A stretch of 64,000 bases of DNA from Clostridiales bacterium (lineage in GTDB: Bacteria > Bacillota > Clostridia > Lachnospirales > Lachnospiraceae), in contig JAAYTK010000058.1 of the NCBI GenBank assembly GCA_012523775.1, forward strand, positions 1 to 64,000. The letters are read 5' to 3'. Position numbers and translations under genes: made by a program. Each line of letters starts with the position of its first letter. Position 1 is the first letter of the stretch. The notes beneath the pieces are model-generated. The model ran no database searches. It saw only the letters and a program-made list of their open reading frames with translations, and was not told the origin of the DNA. Shown here one piece after another: positions 53,967-63,303 of this stretch.

Positions 53967-55298
53967 TTGCTTTTATTTATTAAGAACGGTTATGTGGTCG
54001 ATCCGGGTTCAAATATTGAAGGAAACTATGATGTTCTGATTAAGGATGACCGTGTCTGTAGTGTGGAATTAAGAGGGTGTATGAATGAGGCCGATATAAA
54101 GGCCGACAGAGTAATAGATGCATCCAATATGCTGGTAATCCCCGGTTTAATCGATCTTCATGTACATCTACGGGAACCGGGTTATGAATATAAGGAAACC
54201 ATACTTACCGGGGGAAGGGCTGCAGTCGCAGGTGGGTATACAACCATATGTGCAATGCCCAATACGAAGCCGGCATATGATAATCCCGATACCATAAACT
54301 ATGTCTTCGAGAAGGCTAAGAATGACTTGATTAATATCCTTCCGATCGGAGCTATAACCATGGGTCAGGAGGGTGAAAGGCTTACGGATATACCTGAGCT
54401 TATTAAGGCAGGTGCGGTTGGAATAAGTGAGGACGGAAAATCAGTTATGGATACCTCTCTATATGCCAAGGCCATGGAACAGGCAGCAATACTTAATACA
54501 ATAGTATTTGCTCATTGTGAGGATAAATCACTTGCTTCAAACGGAGTCATAAATGCCGGATCAAAAGCAATGGAGCTGGGCCTTGAGGGCATAAGTAATG
54601 CTGTGGAGGATATTATAGTGGCAAGGGATATAATACTTGCCAAGGAAACAGGTTGTAGACTCCATTTATGTCATTGTTCAACTAAGGGCAGTGTCAATAT
54701 GCTTGAAATGGCAAAAAACAACGGGATATTAGTAACCGGAGAAACCTGTCCCCATTACTTTGCTCTATCGGATGATGATATTCCCGGAGATGATTCCAAC
54801 TTCAAAATGAATCCACCCCTTAGAAGTACAAGGGATGTAGAAGCAATTATATATGCACTTAAAAACGATGTCCTCGATGTAATTGCTACCGACCATGCGC
54901 CTCATTCCAAGGAGGAGAAGAATAAGTCATTTAAAGAAGCTCCGTTTGGGATAGTAGGACTGGAAACGGCACTTTCAATTACTTATACAAAGCTTGTAAG
55001 AACCGGTATTCTAAATAAAGCACAGATGGTTGAGAAAATGAGCCTTAACCCGGCAAAGATTTTAGGAATCGACAGGGGATGTATCGGTGAGGGGAAAATA
55101 GCTGATATAACGATTATCGACCCGAATGATGAGTTCACCATAGATAAACATAAGTTCTTCTCAAAAGGAATGAATACGCCTTTTCATGGGAAAAGGGTAT
55201 ATGGAAGAGTATTATATACCATTGTATCGGGAGAAGTAAAATACGAGTATATCAATATGAAAAATACTATAAAACAGTCGGAGGGGAGACATGATTAA
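53967..55298 (+). CDS. pyrC: Dihydroorotase
   Basis: 443 residues starting with TTG at 53967 after GAGGAGGGGGTAACC; no ATG is available nearby. It is a class I enzyme that cyclises carbamoyl aspartate in pyrimidine synthesis. Metal-binding and active-site stretches are DLHVHLREPGYEYKET, CAMPNTKPAYDN, HCEDKSL, LHLCHCST and DVIATDHAPHSKEEK. The stop overlaps pyrF by eight bases. Confidence 0.95.
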   Translation: MLLFIKNGYVVDPGSNIEGNYDVLIKDDRVCSVELRGCMNEADIKADRVIDASNMLVIPGLIDLHVHLREPGYEYKETILTGGRAAVAGGYTTICAMPNTKPAYDNPDTINYVFEKAKNDLINILPIGAITMGQEGERLTDIPELIKAGAVGISEDGKSVMDTSLYAKAMEQAAILNTIVFAHCEDKSLASNGVINAGSKAMELGLEGISNAVEDIIVARDIILAKETGCRLHLCHCSTKGSVNMLEMAKNNGILVTGETCPHYFALSDDDIPGDDSNFKMNPPLRSTRDVEAIIYALKNDVLDVIATDHAPHSKEEKNKSFKEAPFGIVGLETALSITYTKLVRTGILNKAQMVEKMSLNPAKILGIDRGCIGEGKIADITIIDPNDEFTIDKHKFFSKGMNTPFHGKRVYGRVLYTIVSGEVKYEYINMKNTIKQSEGRHD

Positions 55299-56214
55299 TA
55301 AGCTTACAGAAAGAATTCAGAGGCTGGAGGCACCCATAGTGGTCGGACTCGATCCCATGCTTAATTATATACCTGAGCATATAATAAAGGATGCATATAG
55401 TAGCATGGGTGAGAATTTATCCGGTGCCGCAGAGGCCATATGGCAATATAATAAGTGTATCATAGATGCCATATACGATTTGGTTCCTGCTGTAAAGCCA
55501 CAGATAGCCATGTACGAGCAATTCGGCATAGAGGGAATGAAGACTTATGTGAAAACCTTGGAATATGCGAAGAGTAAGGGGTTAATTGTCATAGGTGATG
55601 TAAAGCGAGGTGACATTGGATCCACCTCGGCGGCATATGCAACAGGCCATCTGGGTAAGGTAAATATAGGCGGTAAACAGTTCAGAGGATTTGATGAGGA
55701 TTTTATTACCGTAAATCCTTATCTTGGCTCCGATGGGATTCTACCGTTTATCGATGTATGTAAGCAGGAAAACAAGGGTCTGTTTATACTTGTTAAGACA
55801 TCGAATCCCTCCAGTGGAGAATTTCAGGATCAGCTTATCAATAACCGTCCATTGTATGAGCATGTCGGAAAGAAGGTAGCCGAGTGGGGAGAACTGTTTA
55901 TGGGACATGAATACAGTTATATAGGGGCGGTTGTAGGAGCGACCTATCCTGAGGTGGGTAAGGTGCTAAGAGAGCTTATGCCTAAAACCTTTATACTTGT
56001 TCCGGGATATGGAGCTCAGGGAGGTAAGGCGGAGGATCTAAAGCATTATTTCAATGATGATGGTCTGGGAGCAATTGTGAATTCTTCCAGAGGAATAATC
56101 GCGGCTTATAAGCTTCCGAAATATGAGGCCTATGGGGAAACAGGATATGCGGATGCTTCAAGACAGGCAGTATTAGATATGAGAGAGGATCTGAAAAAAG
56201 CCTGGAGCAGATAA
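55291..56214 (+). CDS. pyrF: Orotidine 5'-phosphate decarboxylase (type 2, long form)
   Basis: 307 residues, longer than the 230-residue type 1 enzyme and matching the type 2 form. It makes UMP from OMP. The catalytic stretch is VIGDVKRGDIGSTSAAYATG, with VGLDPML at the start and the phosphate-binding VPGYGAQGGKAEDL near the C-terminus. Translation is coupled to pyrC through an overlap. A long hairpin follows the gene. Confidence 0.95.
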   Translation: MINKLTERIQRLEAPIVVGLDPMLNYIPEHIIKDAYSSMGENLSGAAEAIWQYNKCIIDAIYDLVPAVKPQIAMYEQFGIEGMKTYVKTLEYAKSKGLIVIGDVKRGDIGSTSAAYATGHLGKVNIGGKQFRGFDEDFITVNPYLGSDGILPFIDVCKQENKGLFILVKTSNPSSGEFQDQLINNRPLYEHVGKKVAEWGELFMGHEYSYIGAVVGATYPEVGKVLRELMPKTFILVPGYGAQGGKAEDLKHYFNDDGLGAIVNSSRGIIAAYKLPKYEAYGETGYADASRQAVLDMREDLKKAWSR

Positions 56215-56244
56215 GAACTCAAGAATTCAATATAATATATTAAA

Positions 56245-56308
56245 AAAGTGGTTGATACAAAATCACACATGGCTTAATAATATGCACTGATTTTGTATCA
56301 ACCACTTT
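56245..56308. terminator. 21-bp perfect inverted repeat, bidirectional terminator of pyrF and ppiB
   Basis: The left arm at 56245-56265 (begins AAAGTGGTTGATAC) and the right arm at 56288-56308 are exact reverse complements with a 22-nt loop. Six A residues before the left arm give a T run on the minus strand, so it serves ppiB best, and the plus-strand tail TTTAAATATTTC is weaker. Confidence 0.85.
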
Positions 56309-56317
56309 AAATATTTC

Positions 56318-56836
56318 TTATATAATTTTCTTCGGCTCGGGATATTCTATTCCGAATGTTTCTACCGAAACTTTTTTCATGACCTGTGGTTCCAGCGGTA
56401 AGTCAGAATAATCGGTCTTTGTTTCGGCGATCTTATTTACAACGTCCATACCCTCAATCACTTTTCCGAATGCAGCATAGGAGCCGTCCAGAAGTGGAGA
56501 ATCTTTATGCATAATAAAGAACTGAGAGCCTGCCGAATTAGGTCTTTGTGTTCTTGCCATGGATATGACTCCGGCACTATGCTTAAGCTTGTTATCAAAA
56601 TTATTGTAAGTAAATTCACCCTCAATGGAGTACCCGGGTCCACCGGTACCATTTCCATCCGGATCTCCGCCTTGAATCATGAATCCGCGAATAACCCTAT
56701 GGAATAATAGGCCGTCATAGAAACCTTTGTTGACTAAAGAGATAAAATTATTGACTGTATTTGGGGCGATCTCAGGATATAACTCCAGTTTCATAATGTC
56801 TCCGCTTTGCATTTCAATAGTAACGATAGGATTCAT
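56318..56836 (-). CDS. ppiB: Peptidyl-prolyl cis-trans isomerase, cyclophilin type
   Basis: 172 residues from the ATG at 56836 (MNPIVTIEMQSGDIMKLEL). A frame open to 56971 is rejected because a strong promoter lies inside it. The cyclophilin core shows FHRVIRGFMIQGGDPDGNGT with the catalytic Arg, SMARTQRPNSAGSQFFI and LDGSYAAFGKVIEG. There is no signal peptide, so it is a cytosolic foldase. It is a single-gene unit in opposite direction to the flanking pyr genes. Confidence 0.93.
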   Translation of the reverse strand: MNPIVTIEMQSGDIMKLELYPEIAPNTVNNFISLVNKGFYDGLLFHRVIRGFMIQGGDPDGNGTGGPGYSIEGEFTYNNFDNKLKHSAGVISMARTQRPNSAGSQFFIMHKDSPLLDGSYAAFGKVIEGMDVVNKIAETKTDYSDLPLEPQVMKKVSVETFGIEYPEPKKII

Positions 56837-56896
56837 CTTATTATCTATGTCCTTTCTGATTTGATAAGGTTCGTCTTTGAAAGCTGTCGGTGGTAA

Positions 56897-56925
56897 ATAT
56901 AACACAATAGAAAGTTTTTTGTCAA
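56897..56925 (-). promoter_or_regulatory. Promoter of ppiB
   Basis: On the minus strand TTGACA (56925-56920) is followed after 17 bp by TTATAT (56902-56897), about 60 nt before the chosen start codon. Confidence 0.82.
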
Positions 56926-57085
56926 GGCGGGTATAAATATTGATTAAAATTACATAAATAAATTTCTTCATCCAGGATTTTATTGTATAAAATTAATCAT
57001 CCATTCATTTCCATCATATGACATGATATTAAATTCTTTGGTATAGTATCCCAAGTAAATGATAGATAGAATATACAGAAATTGA

Positions 57086-57114
57086 TTGCATTTTCCATAT
57101 AGTTCTTATATAGT
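57086..57114 (+). promoter_or_regulatory. Sigma-A promoter for the ABC exporter operon
   Basis: TTGCAT (57086-57091), a 17-bp spacer and TATAGT (57109-57114), 40 bp before the start of the ATPase gene. Confidence 0.82.
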
Positions 57115-57153
57115 TATTATGATAAATATGGAAGGTGGGGTGAGCGATTTCTT

Positions 57154-58083
57154 ATGGATGATATAATAAGAGTCGAAAATCTTTCAAAGCGGTTTGGAGA
57201 TGTAAAGGCTGTAGACAAAATCACCTTCAGCGTAAAAAAAGGTGAGCTCTTTGGATATTTAGGAGTCAACGGAGCCGGTAAATCAACGACTATAAATATG
57301 CTTTGTACTCTTTATCCTCCCGATTCAGGAAGAGTAGAGATTTGCGGACATGAGCTTGGCAAGAATAACAATGCGATTAGGCGACAGCTCGGCGTAGTAT
57401 TCCAGCATAATACTTTGGATTCATTGTTAACCGTAAGACAAAACCTACTAAGCAGAGCATATTTATATGAAAAGGATTCGGGCATAATTAAACGAAATCT
57501 GGACATGGTTTGTGATACTCTCGATATAGGCCCATTACTTGACAGACAATACCGCAAACTGTCCGGAGGGCAGAAAAGAAGATGTGAAATAGCCCGGGCA
57601 ATAATGAACCAGCCTGCGATATTATTTTTGGATGAACCTACAACGGGATTGGACCCTCAGACGAGACGTATGGTATGGAGGAGTGTGGAGCGTCTTCGTA
57701 AGGAGTATAATATGACCATATTCTTGACGACCCATTATATGGAGGAGGCCGCAAGGGCTAATAATATAGCTATAATTGACGAGGGTAGGATAGCAGCATA
57801 TGACTCACCGTTTAAGCTTAAGGAGACCTATGCTTCCGATAGAATTCGTGTCTTTTCTGACAGCTATGATAAGGTTATCGAAATAGCCAATAAATATAAA
57901 ATGACCTACAAAGAAAAGAGTAATCATATAACAATCACTATACCCGATACTAGGTCTGCAATTCCGATACTGGATGAGCTATCACCCCATATCAACTCTT
58001 TTGAGGTAGTACAGGGTACGATGGATGACGCCTTTTTGAATATTACAGGAAAGCAGCTATCATATGGGGAGGTGCAAATATGA
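57154..58083 (+). CDS. ABC exporter ATP-binding protein, DrrA-like
   Basis: 309 residues. Walker A GVNGAGKST, signature LSGGQKRRCEIARAI, Walker B ILFLDEPTTGLDP and switch histidine in LTTHYMEEA. The C-terminal 80 residues form the regulatory domain of the DrrA/daunorubicin-type exporters. GGTGGGGTGAG precedes the ATG. It overlaps its permease gene by four bases (ATGA). It interrupts the pyrimidine genes and has no obvious functional link to them. Confidence 0.93.
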   Translation: MDDIIRVENLSKRFGDVKAVDKITFSVKKGELFGYLGVNGAGKSTTINMLCTLYPPDSGRVEICGHELGKNNNAIRRQLGVVFQHNTLDSLLTVRQNLLSRAYLYEKDSGIIKRNLDMVCDTLDIGPLLDRQYRKLSGGQKRRCEIARAIMNQPAILFLDEPTTGLDPQTRRMVWRSVERLRKEYNMTIFLTTHYMEEAARANNIAIIDEGRIAAYDSPFKLKETYASDRIRVFSDSYDKVIEIANKYKMTYKEKSNHITITIPDTRSAIPILDELSPHINSFEVVQGTMDDAFLNITGKQLSYGEVQI

Positions 58084-59039
58084 GAGCATTAAGTAACATA
58101 GTAAAAAGGAATTTATCGGTTTATATAAAGGACAAAGAAAATGTCTTTTATACATGTTTGTCAATGCTGATAATTATACTTTTAATGCTTGTATTCCTCG
58201 GGGATATGAATATTGACATTGTTAAGGATGCCTTACGCCATATGGATAAGCTGATGCAGGAGACAGTATTACCTTCAGAATCGCTGTTACCGGGGACCAG
58301 AAATCCTGCCCTTGATGATACCAATGCAAAAACTCTCGTGCTTTCATTAATAATAGCAGGTATAACCATAGTAAACGGGATTTCAGCATCAATCGGAATG
58401 TTAAGCATGATGAGCTGGGACGAGGAGACAGGTAAGCTGGCCGGATATTATGTTGCTCCTATATCGCGGTTTATTTTGGTATCCGGTTATGTGATATCGG
58501 CAATTTTCCTCAGTATTATTTTTAGCGTCGGTACCGTAATCATATCAGAGGTAATATTGGTTCTGACAGGAGGGACAATTATGTCTCCAACCTTGGCAAT
58601 AAAGGTTTTGGGTATCATAGTATTGAATTCCTTTTCAACCACTGCCTTTCTGTTTTTTATAACCAGTCTGGCACGAACTAGAAGCGCTTATAACGGAATA
58701 ACAACCTTAGTAAACACTCTTTCGGGCTTTATCACAGGTATGTATGTTCCTATAGGCATTATGCCCGGTATCGTAAGAAATGCGCTGGCATTCATACCGA
58801 TGGCTCAAGGAAGTGCGTGGATGCGGAAGGAATTTACCTGGGATGTACTAAATACTACCTTTGCGGGTCTCCCAAAGGAAGCGATTACGGAATACTGTGA
58901 AATTACCGGCATGAACTTAAAACTGGGTGATACGGTATTCACACCCTGGATGCAATGTATACTGTTGCTGGTGAGCGGTGTGTTGTTTATGCTGTTATCC
59001 TCATTAATGATGAGTAAGAAAAAAGTAAGAGACAGGTAA
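58080..59039 (+). CDS. ABC-2 type exporter permease
   Basis: 319 residues with six hydrophobic helices and a short extracytoplasmic loop after the first (about 45-85). The ABC-2 hallmark region GITTLVNTLSGFITGMYVPIG is near residue 210, followed by FIPMAQGSAWMR. It should form a homodimer with the ATPase at 57154. The substrate is unknown. The stop is 63 bp before yjbQ. Confidence 0.9.
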   Translation: MRALSNIVKRNLSVYIKDKENVFYTCLSMLIIILLMLVFLGDMNIDIVKDALRHMDKLMQETVLPSESLLPGTRNPALDDTNAKTLVLSLIIAGITIVNGISASIGMLSMMSWDEETGKLAGYYVAPISRFILVSGYVISAIFLSIIFSVGTVIISEVILVLTGGTIMSPTLAIKVLGIIVLNSFSTTAFLFFITSLARTRSAYNGITTLVNTLSGFITGMYVPIGIMPGIVRNALAFIPMAQGSAWMRKEFTWDVLNTTFAGLPKEAITEYCEITGMNLKLGDTVFTPWMQCILLLVSGVLFMLLSSLMMSKKKVRDR

Positions 59040-59102
59040 GGTCAAACCATACTTGTATTTTAAAATTTGCTTGTTTATAATTAAGGAAAGGATTTGATAA
59101 TC

Positions 59103-59507
59103 ATGGGCAGAGTACATACCTTTAGTGTAAAGACGCCTCAAACCACTGCAATGTTGGATATTACAAGACAGGTTCAGGAGGCCGTTATCAACAGTAAGGT
59201 AATGAACGGGATATGCGTGGTATTTGTTCCCCATACAACAGCGGCAGTTACAATAAATGAAAATGCCGATCCGGACGTGGTTCGGGATTTTCTTATGGAA
59301 ATAAATAAGGTGATACCATTTTCGGATGGCTATCATCATATGGAGGGAAATTCGGCTGCTCATATAAAATCCAGTCTGATGGGATTTTCCGAGACCATAA
59401 TCATTGAGGACGGAAGACTGCTTCTGGGGACCTGGCAGGGTATTTACCTTACTGAATATGACGGGCCCAGGGTAAGAAAAGTTCATGTTAAAATTATCGA
59501 GGGATAA
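59103..59507 (+). CDS. YjbQ family protein (secondary thiamine-phosphate synthase-like)
   Basis: 134 residues from ATG 59103, with AAGGAAAGGATT upstream; the frame has a TTG three codons earlier. The UPF0047/YjbQ signature includes FVPHTTAAVTINENADPDV, HHMEGNSAAHIKSSLMG and LLLGTWQGIYLTEYDGPR. A weak thiamine phosphate synthase activity was reported for the E. coli homologue, but the main function is unsettled. It starts a close run with pyrK (15 bp gap). Confidence 0.92.
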   Translation: MGRVHTFSVKTPQTTAMLDITRQVQEAVINSKVMNGICVVFVPHTTAAVTINENADPDVVRDFLMEINKVIPFSDGYHHMEGNSAAHIKSSLMGFSETIIIEDGRLLLGTWQGIYLTEYDGPRVRKVHVKIIEG

Positions 59508-59522
59508 AAGAGGGAGCATACA

Positions 59523-60290
59523 ATGTCGGTAGCAATAAAGAGAAGCATCAGGGTATTACAGAATAACAGGATTGAAGACGGAATATATGATATGTGGTTG
59601 GAGGCGGAAGATATTGTGGCAGATGCCACACCCGGACAGTTCATATCTCTTTACTGCAATGAAGGGGGAAGAATGCTTCCAAGGCCCATAAGTATATGTG
59701 AAATCAACAGGAAGGATGGAACAGTCCGCCTGGTATACCGGGTCATAGGAAGAGGAACAGAGGAATTCTCGAGGCTTAAGGCAGGAGATTCAATAGAATG
59801 TATGGGTCCTCTGGGAAGGGGATTTACCTTAGAACGAAGTAAAGCTCTCATTGTAGGCGGAGGAATTGGAATACCTCCACTGCTTGAGCTTGCCAAGCAG
59901 CTCGGCTGTGAAAAAAGCATTGTTCTCGGCTATAGGGATGTAACCTTTTTGAATAGGGATTTTGAAGATCACGGCAATGTGTATATAGCCACAGAGGACG
60001 GGAGCACGGGGACTAAGGGAAATGTCTTGGATGTTATTAGGGCATATAACCTTAAGGCTGATATTATATATGCCTGCGGTCCGACACCGATGCTAAAGGG
60101 CATTAAGGAATATGCGGCAGCTAATCGGATAATGGCTCAGCTGTCCCTGGAGGAGCGGATGGCCTGCGGCATAGGAGCATGTCTCGCATGCGTATGTAAG
60201 TCATCTAAGGTGGATCATCATTCAAATGTGAACAATAAGAGGATATGTAAGGAAGGACCGGTATTTTATGCCGATGAAATAATTTTATAA
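59523..60290 (+). CDS. pyrK: Dihydroorotate dehydrogenase B, electron-transfer subunit
   Basis: 255 residues. An FAD-binding ferredoxin-reductase barrel (TPGQFISLYCNEGGRMLPRPIS) and an NAD-binding half (ALIVGGGIGIPPLLELAKQLG) precede a C-terminal [2Fe-2S] site with four cysteines in MACGIGACLACVC and RICKEGPVF. It passes electrons from PyrD to NAD+. A His/Asn-rich insertion (VDHHSNVNNK) lies before the last cysteine. pyrD follows 52 bp later. Confidence 0.94.
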   Translation: MSVAIKRSIRVLQNNRIEDGIYDMWLEAEDIVADATPGQFISLYCNEGGRMLPRPISICEINRKDGTVRLVYRVIGRGTEEFSRLKAGDSIECMGPLGRGFTLERSKALIVGGGIGIPPLLELAKQLGCEKSIVLGYRDVTFLNRDFEDHGNVYIATEDGSTGTKGNVLDVIRAYNLKADIIYACGPTPMLKGIKEYAAANRIMAQLSLEERMACGIGACLACVCKSSKVDHHSNVNNKRICKEGPVFYADEIIL

Positions 60291-60342
60291 TATATATTAA
60301 TTACAATGGCATATAGTATGGGATAGAATAAGGTAGAAGAGC

Positions 60343-61269
60343 ATGAAGAAAAAAAGCATTAAAGATGTTAATATGGAAGTTAATATTGCCGGTATTTCAT
60401 TTAAGAATCCTGTAACCACTGCCTCAGGGACCTTTGGGTCAGGCATGGAATATGGCGATTATGTGGACTTATCAAGACTGGGAGCGGTTACTACAAAGGG
60501 AGTTTCTACGATACCCTGGTTAGGAAATCCTACTCCCAGAATAGCCGAAACCTATGGAGGCATGTTAAATGCCATAGGGCTTCAAAATCCCGGTATAGAC
60601 GTGTTTATACAGCGGGATCTACCGTTTTTAAAATCATTTGATACCAGAATTATTGTAAATGTAGTCGGTAAAACCATCGAGGAATACTGTGAGGTGGCAG
60701 AGAGGCTGTCGGACTGTGAAGTTGATATGTTGGAGATTAATATATCCTGTCCTAATGTAAAGGAGGGGGGCATAGCCTTCGGACAAGACCCTGACTCCGT
60801 TGAGAATATTACATCACAGGTTAAGAAATACTCGAAAAAACCTATTATAATAAAGCTTAGTCCCAATGTTACCGATATAGCTGCTATTGCGAGGGCGGCA
60901 GAAGCCGGGGGCGCAGATGCTATTTCTTTAATTAATACATTGACGGGCATGAGGATAGATGTCGAGAACAGGACATTTTTACTGGCCAATAAGATAGGCG
61001 GATTATCGGGTCCGGCTATAAAGCCCATAGCAGTTCGCATGATTTATCAGGCTGCCAATACCGTAAGTATACCGATCATAGGGATGGGTGGAATAATGGA
61101 TGCTATGGATGCCTTGGAATTTATTATGGCCGGAGCAACCATGGTGGCTGTGGGTACGGCAAATTTTATCAATCCAAGGGCTACTGAAGAGGTTATTGAT
61201 GGTATAGAAGCCTATATGATAAGGAATAATATAGAGGATATAAGGGATTTAATCGGTTGTGTCAGATAG
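60343..61269 (+). CDS. pyrD: Dihydroorotate dehydrogenase B, catalytic subunit
   Basis: 308 residues, class 1B. The catalytic base is Cys136 in EINISCPNVKEGG, and the FMN-binding GGLSGPAIKPIAVRM and GMGGIMDAMDALEFIMAGA follow. It oxidises dihydroorotate to orotate with PyrK. The open frame starts at the ATG at 60343; the region up to residue 10 is variable and an internal ATG (residue 11) before EVNIAGISFKNPV is a possible start. pyrE follows after 24 bp. Confidence 0.95.
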   Translation: MKKKSIKDVNMEVNIAGISFKNPVTTASGTFGSGMEYGDYVDLSRLGAVTTKGVSTIPWLGNPTPRIAETYGGMLNAIGLQNPGIDVFIQRDLPFLKSFDTRIIVNVVGKTIEEYCEVAERLSDCEVDMLEINISCPNVKEGGIAFGQDPDSVENITSQVKKYSKKPIIIKLSPNVTDIAAIARAAEAGGADAISLINTLTGMRIDVENRTFLLANKIGGLSGPAIKPIAVRMIYQAANTVSIPIIGMGGIMDAMDALEFIMAGATMVAVGTANFINPRATEEVIDGIEAYMIRNNIEDIRDLIGCVR

Positions 61270-61293
61270 ATTACGGATGTACGGGAGGATATA

Positions 61294-61986
61294 ATGGAGC
61301 AGTATAAGAAAGAATTTATTGAATTTATGGTAGACTGTGGAGTGTTAAAATTCGGTGATTTTGTAACGAAGAGTGGAAGGAATACACCGTTTTTTATCAA
61401 TACGGGATATTATAGAACCGGCTCACAGCTTCGCAAATTAGGTGAGTATTACGCAAGGGCTATTCATGAGAAATTCGGTTTGGATTTTGATGTTCTGTTT
61501 GGACCTGCATATAAGGGAATTCCATTAGGAGTAGCATCTGTAATGGCTATCAGTGAGCTCTATAATAAAGACATAAGATACTGCTCCAACCGAAAGGAGA
61601 TTAAGGACCATGGGGATAAGGGAATTCTTCTTGGTTCTCCGATAAATGCCGGTGACAGAATAATTATTATAGAGGATGTAACAACGGCAGGCACTTCTAT
61701 TCATGAGACAATGCCAATATTACATGCACAAGCAGCAAATTCAGAGGATGATGTTAAGGTGTTGGGACTGGTTGTTTCAGTAGACCGAATGGAACGGGGC
61801 CAGGGCTCAAAAAGCGCTCTTAAGGAAATGGAAGATACCTTTGGATTTTCTACCACCGCTATCGTAACCATGGATGAGGTAGTAGAACATCTTTACAATA
61901 AGCCTTATAAGGGAAAGATTATAATTGATGATAATTTGAAGAAAGCGATTGATGAATATTATCGACAATATGGTCCTGAGAAATAA
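61294..61986 (+). CDS. pyrE: Orotate phosphoribosyltransferase
   Basis: 230 residues. The PRPP-binding loop IIIIEDVTTAGTSIHE, the catalytic lysine region RKEIKDHGDKG and the N-terminal KSGRNTPFFINTGYYRTG match PyrE. It converts orotate and PRPP to OMP, the substrate of PyrF encoded 5 kb upstream. No PyrR-type attenuator or pyr leader is seen before pyrK, pyrD or pyrE. A 50-residue membrane protein gene follows 21 bp later. Confidence 0.95.
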   Translation: MEQYKKEFIEFMVDCGVLKFGDFVTKSGRNTPFFINTGYYRTGSQLRKLGEYYARAIHEKFGLDFDVLFGPAYKGIPLGVASVMAISELYNKDIRYCSNRKEIKDHGDKGILLGSPINAGDRIIIIEDVTTAGTSIHETMPILHAQAANSEDDVKVLGLVVSVDRMERGQGSKSALKEMEDTFGFSTTAIVTMDEVVEHLYNKPYKGKIIIDDNLKKAIDEYYRQYGPEK

Positions 61987-62007
61987 TTAATCGAGGAGGG
62001 AAATATT

Positions 62008-62160
62008 ATGATGGAGAAAATCTATAACACGATGAAGTCCGTAGGAGTCTGGAACTTAGTGCTGGGAATTGTTTTAATACTTTCAAGTCTTACAGCAGGT
62101 ATATTTCTGATTATCAACGGTACTAAGCTATTAAAGAAAAAATCTGACCTATTATTCTAA
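62008..62160 (+). CDS. Small single-span membrane protein
   Basis: 50 residues from ATG 62008 with a very strong CGAGGAGGGAAATATT leader; a second ATG follows directly. The product is MMEKIYNTMKSVGVWNLVLG followed by a hydrophobic helix (about residues 16-36) and a basic tail NGTKLLKKKSDLLF. I do not recognise a family. It sits between pyrE (21 bp) and queA (46 bp), on the same strand, so it is probably cotranscribed. Confidence 0.75.
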   Translation: MMEKIYNTMKSVGVWNLVLGIVLILSSLTAGIFLIINGTKLLKKKSDLLF

Positions 62161-62206
62161 TCTGATATTAAATGAAAGAAGCGACAACAAGTGATGAGGA
62201 ATTTTA

Positions 62207-63265
62207 ATGAAAACACATGATTTTTATTATGACTTACCGGAGGAGCTTATTGCTCAGGATCCTCTTGGAGACAGGTCAGGCTCAAGGTTATTGAAGCTGG
62301 ATAGGTTTTCGGGCAAATACGAGCATAGGACATTTAAGGATATTACAAAATATCTGAGAGAGGGAGATTGCCTTGTACTTAATAACACCAAGGTAATTCC
62401 TGCACGCTTGATCGGCGAAAAGATAAGCAATATATCCGTTATGGCGATGGATGAGGACAGCCATGGTGCCAAAATCGAGCTGTTACTACTAAAAAGAAAA
62501 GAAAATGATATATGGGAAACCTTAGTGAAGCCCGGTAAGAAGGCAAAGCCGGGAACAAGAATATCCTTTGGTGACGGTCTTCTGATAGGAGAGATTCTTG
62601 ATGTGGTGGAGGATGGAAATCGCCTGGTGCGTTTTTCATATCAGGGTATATTTGAAGAGGTTTTAGACAGGCTGGGTGAAATGCCCCTGCCTCCTTATAT
62701 AACCCATCAACTGGCTGACAAAGATCGGTATCAGACCATTTATGCCAAATACGATGGCTCGGTCGCTGCTCCTACGGCGGGACTTCATTTTACCCCGGAG
62801 TTGCTGGAAGAAATCAAAGCCATGGGTGTAGATATTGCATATGTAACTCTCCATGTGGGATTGGGAACATTTCGTCCTGTGAAGGTCGATAATATAATGG
62901 AGCATCATATGCATTCCGAATTTTATCAGGTGTTAAAGGAGGAAGCCGACAAGATAAATACAGCGAAAAATAACGGTGGAAGAATTATCTGTGTCGGAAC
63001 CACAAGCTGTCGAACCGTGGAATCTTCATGCGATGAAAACGGATATGTAAAGCCGGGCTGCGGTGATACCTCAATATTCATATATCCAGGCTACAGATTC
63101 AAGGTGATGGACGGGTTGGTAACTAATTTCCATCTGCCCGAATCGACCCTGCTAATGCTTGTATCTGCATTTGCCGGAAGAGAAAATATATTAAGAGCAT
63201 ATCAGGAGGCGGTAAAGGAGCGTTATCGCTTCTTCAGCTTCGGAGATGCAATGATAATTTTGTGA
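62207..63265 (+). CDS. queA: S-adenosylmethionine:tRNA ribosyltransferase-isomerase
   Basis: 352 residues, full length. It adds the epoxycyclopentane part of queuosine to tRNA using the ribosyl group of SAM. Typical blocks are [68 protein letters not shown] [28 protein letters not shown] and [19 protein letters not shown]. No tgt is visible downstream. The next transcription unit starts with a T-box. Confidence 0.96.
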   Translation: MKTHDFYYDLPEELIAQDPLGDRSGSRLLKLDRFSGKYEHRTFKDITKYLREGDCLVLNNTKVIPARLIGEKISNISVMAMDEDSHGAKIELLLLKRKENDIWETLVKPGKKAKPGTRISFGDGLLIGEILDVVEDGNRLVRFSYQGIFEEVLDRLGEMPLPPYITHQLADKDRYQTIYAKYDGSVAAPTAGLHFTPELLEEIKAMGVDIAYVTLHVGLGTFRPVKVDNIMEHHMHSEFYQVLKEEADKINTAKNNGGRIICVGTTSCRTVESSCDENGYVKPGCGDTSIFIYPGYRFKVMDGLVTNFHLPESTLLMLVSAFAGRENILRAYQEAVKERYRFFSFGDAMIIL

Positions 63266-63274
63266 ATTATATTG

Positions 63275-63303
63275 TTGACTTTTCTACATTAGTCAGTTAA
63301 GAT
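63275..63303 (+). promoter_or_regulatory. Promoter of the pheS T-box leader
   Basis: TTGACT (63275-63280), a 17-bp spacer and TAAGAT (63298-63303), immediately after queA. Confidence 0.8.

Noticed and set aside
56837..56971. N-terminal extension of ppiB (45 residues)
   Set aside because: A good promoter at 56897-56925 lies inside it, and the cyclophilin fold starts after residue 46.
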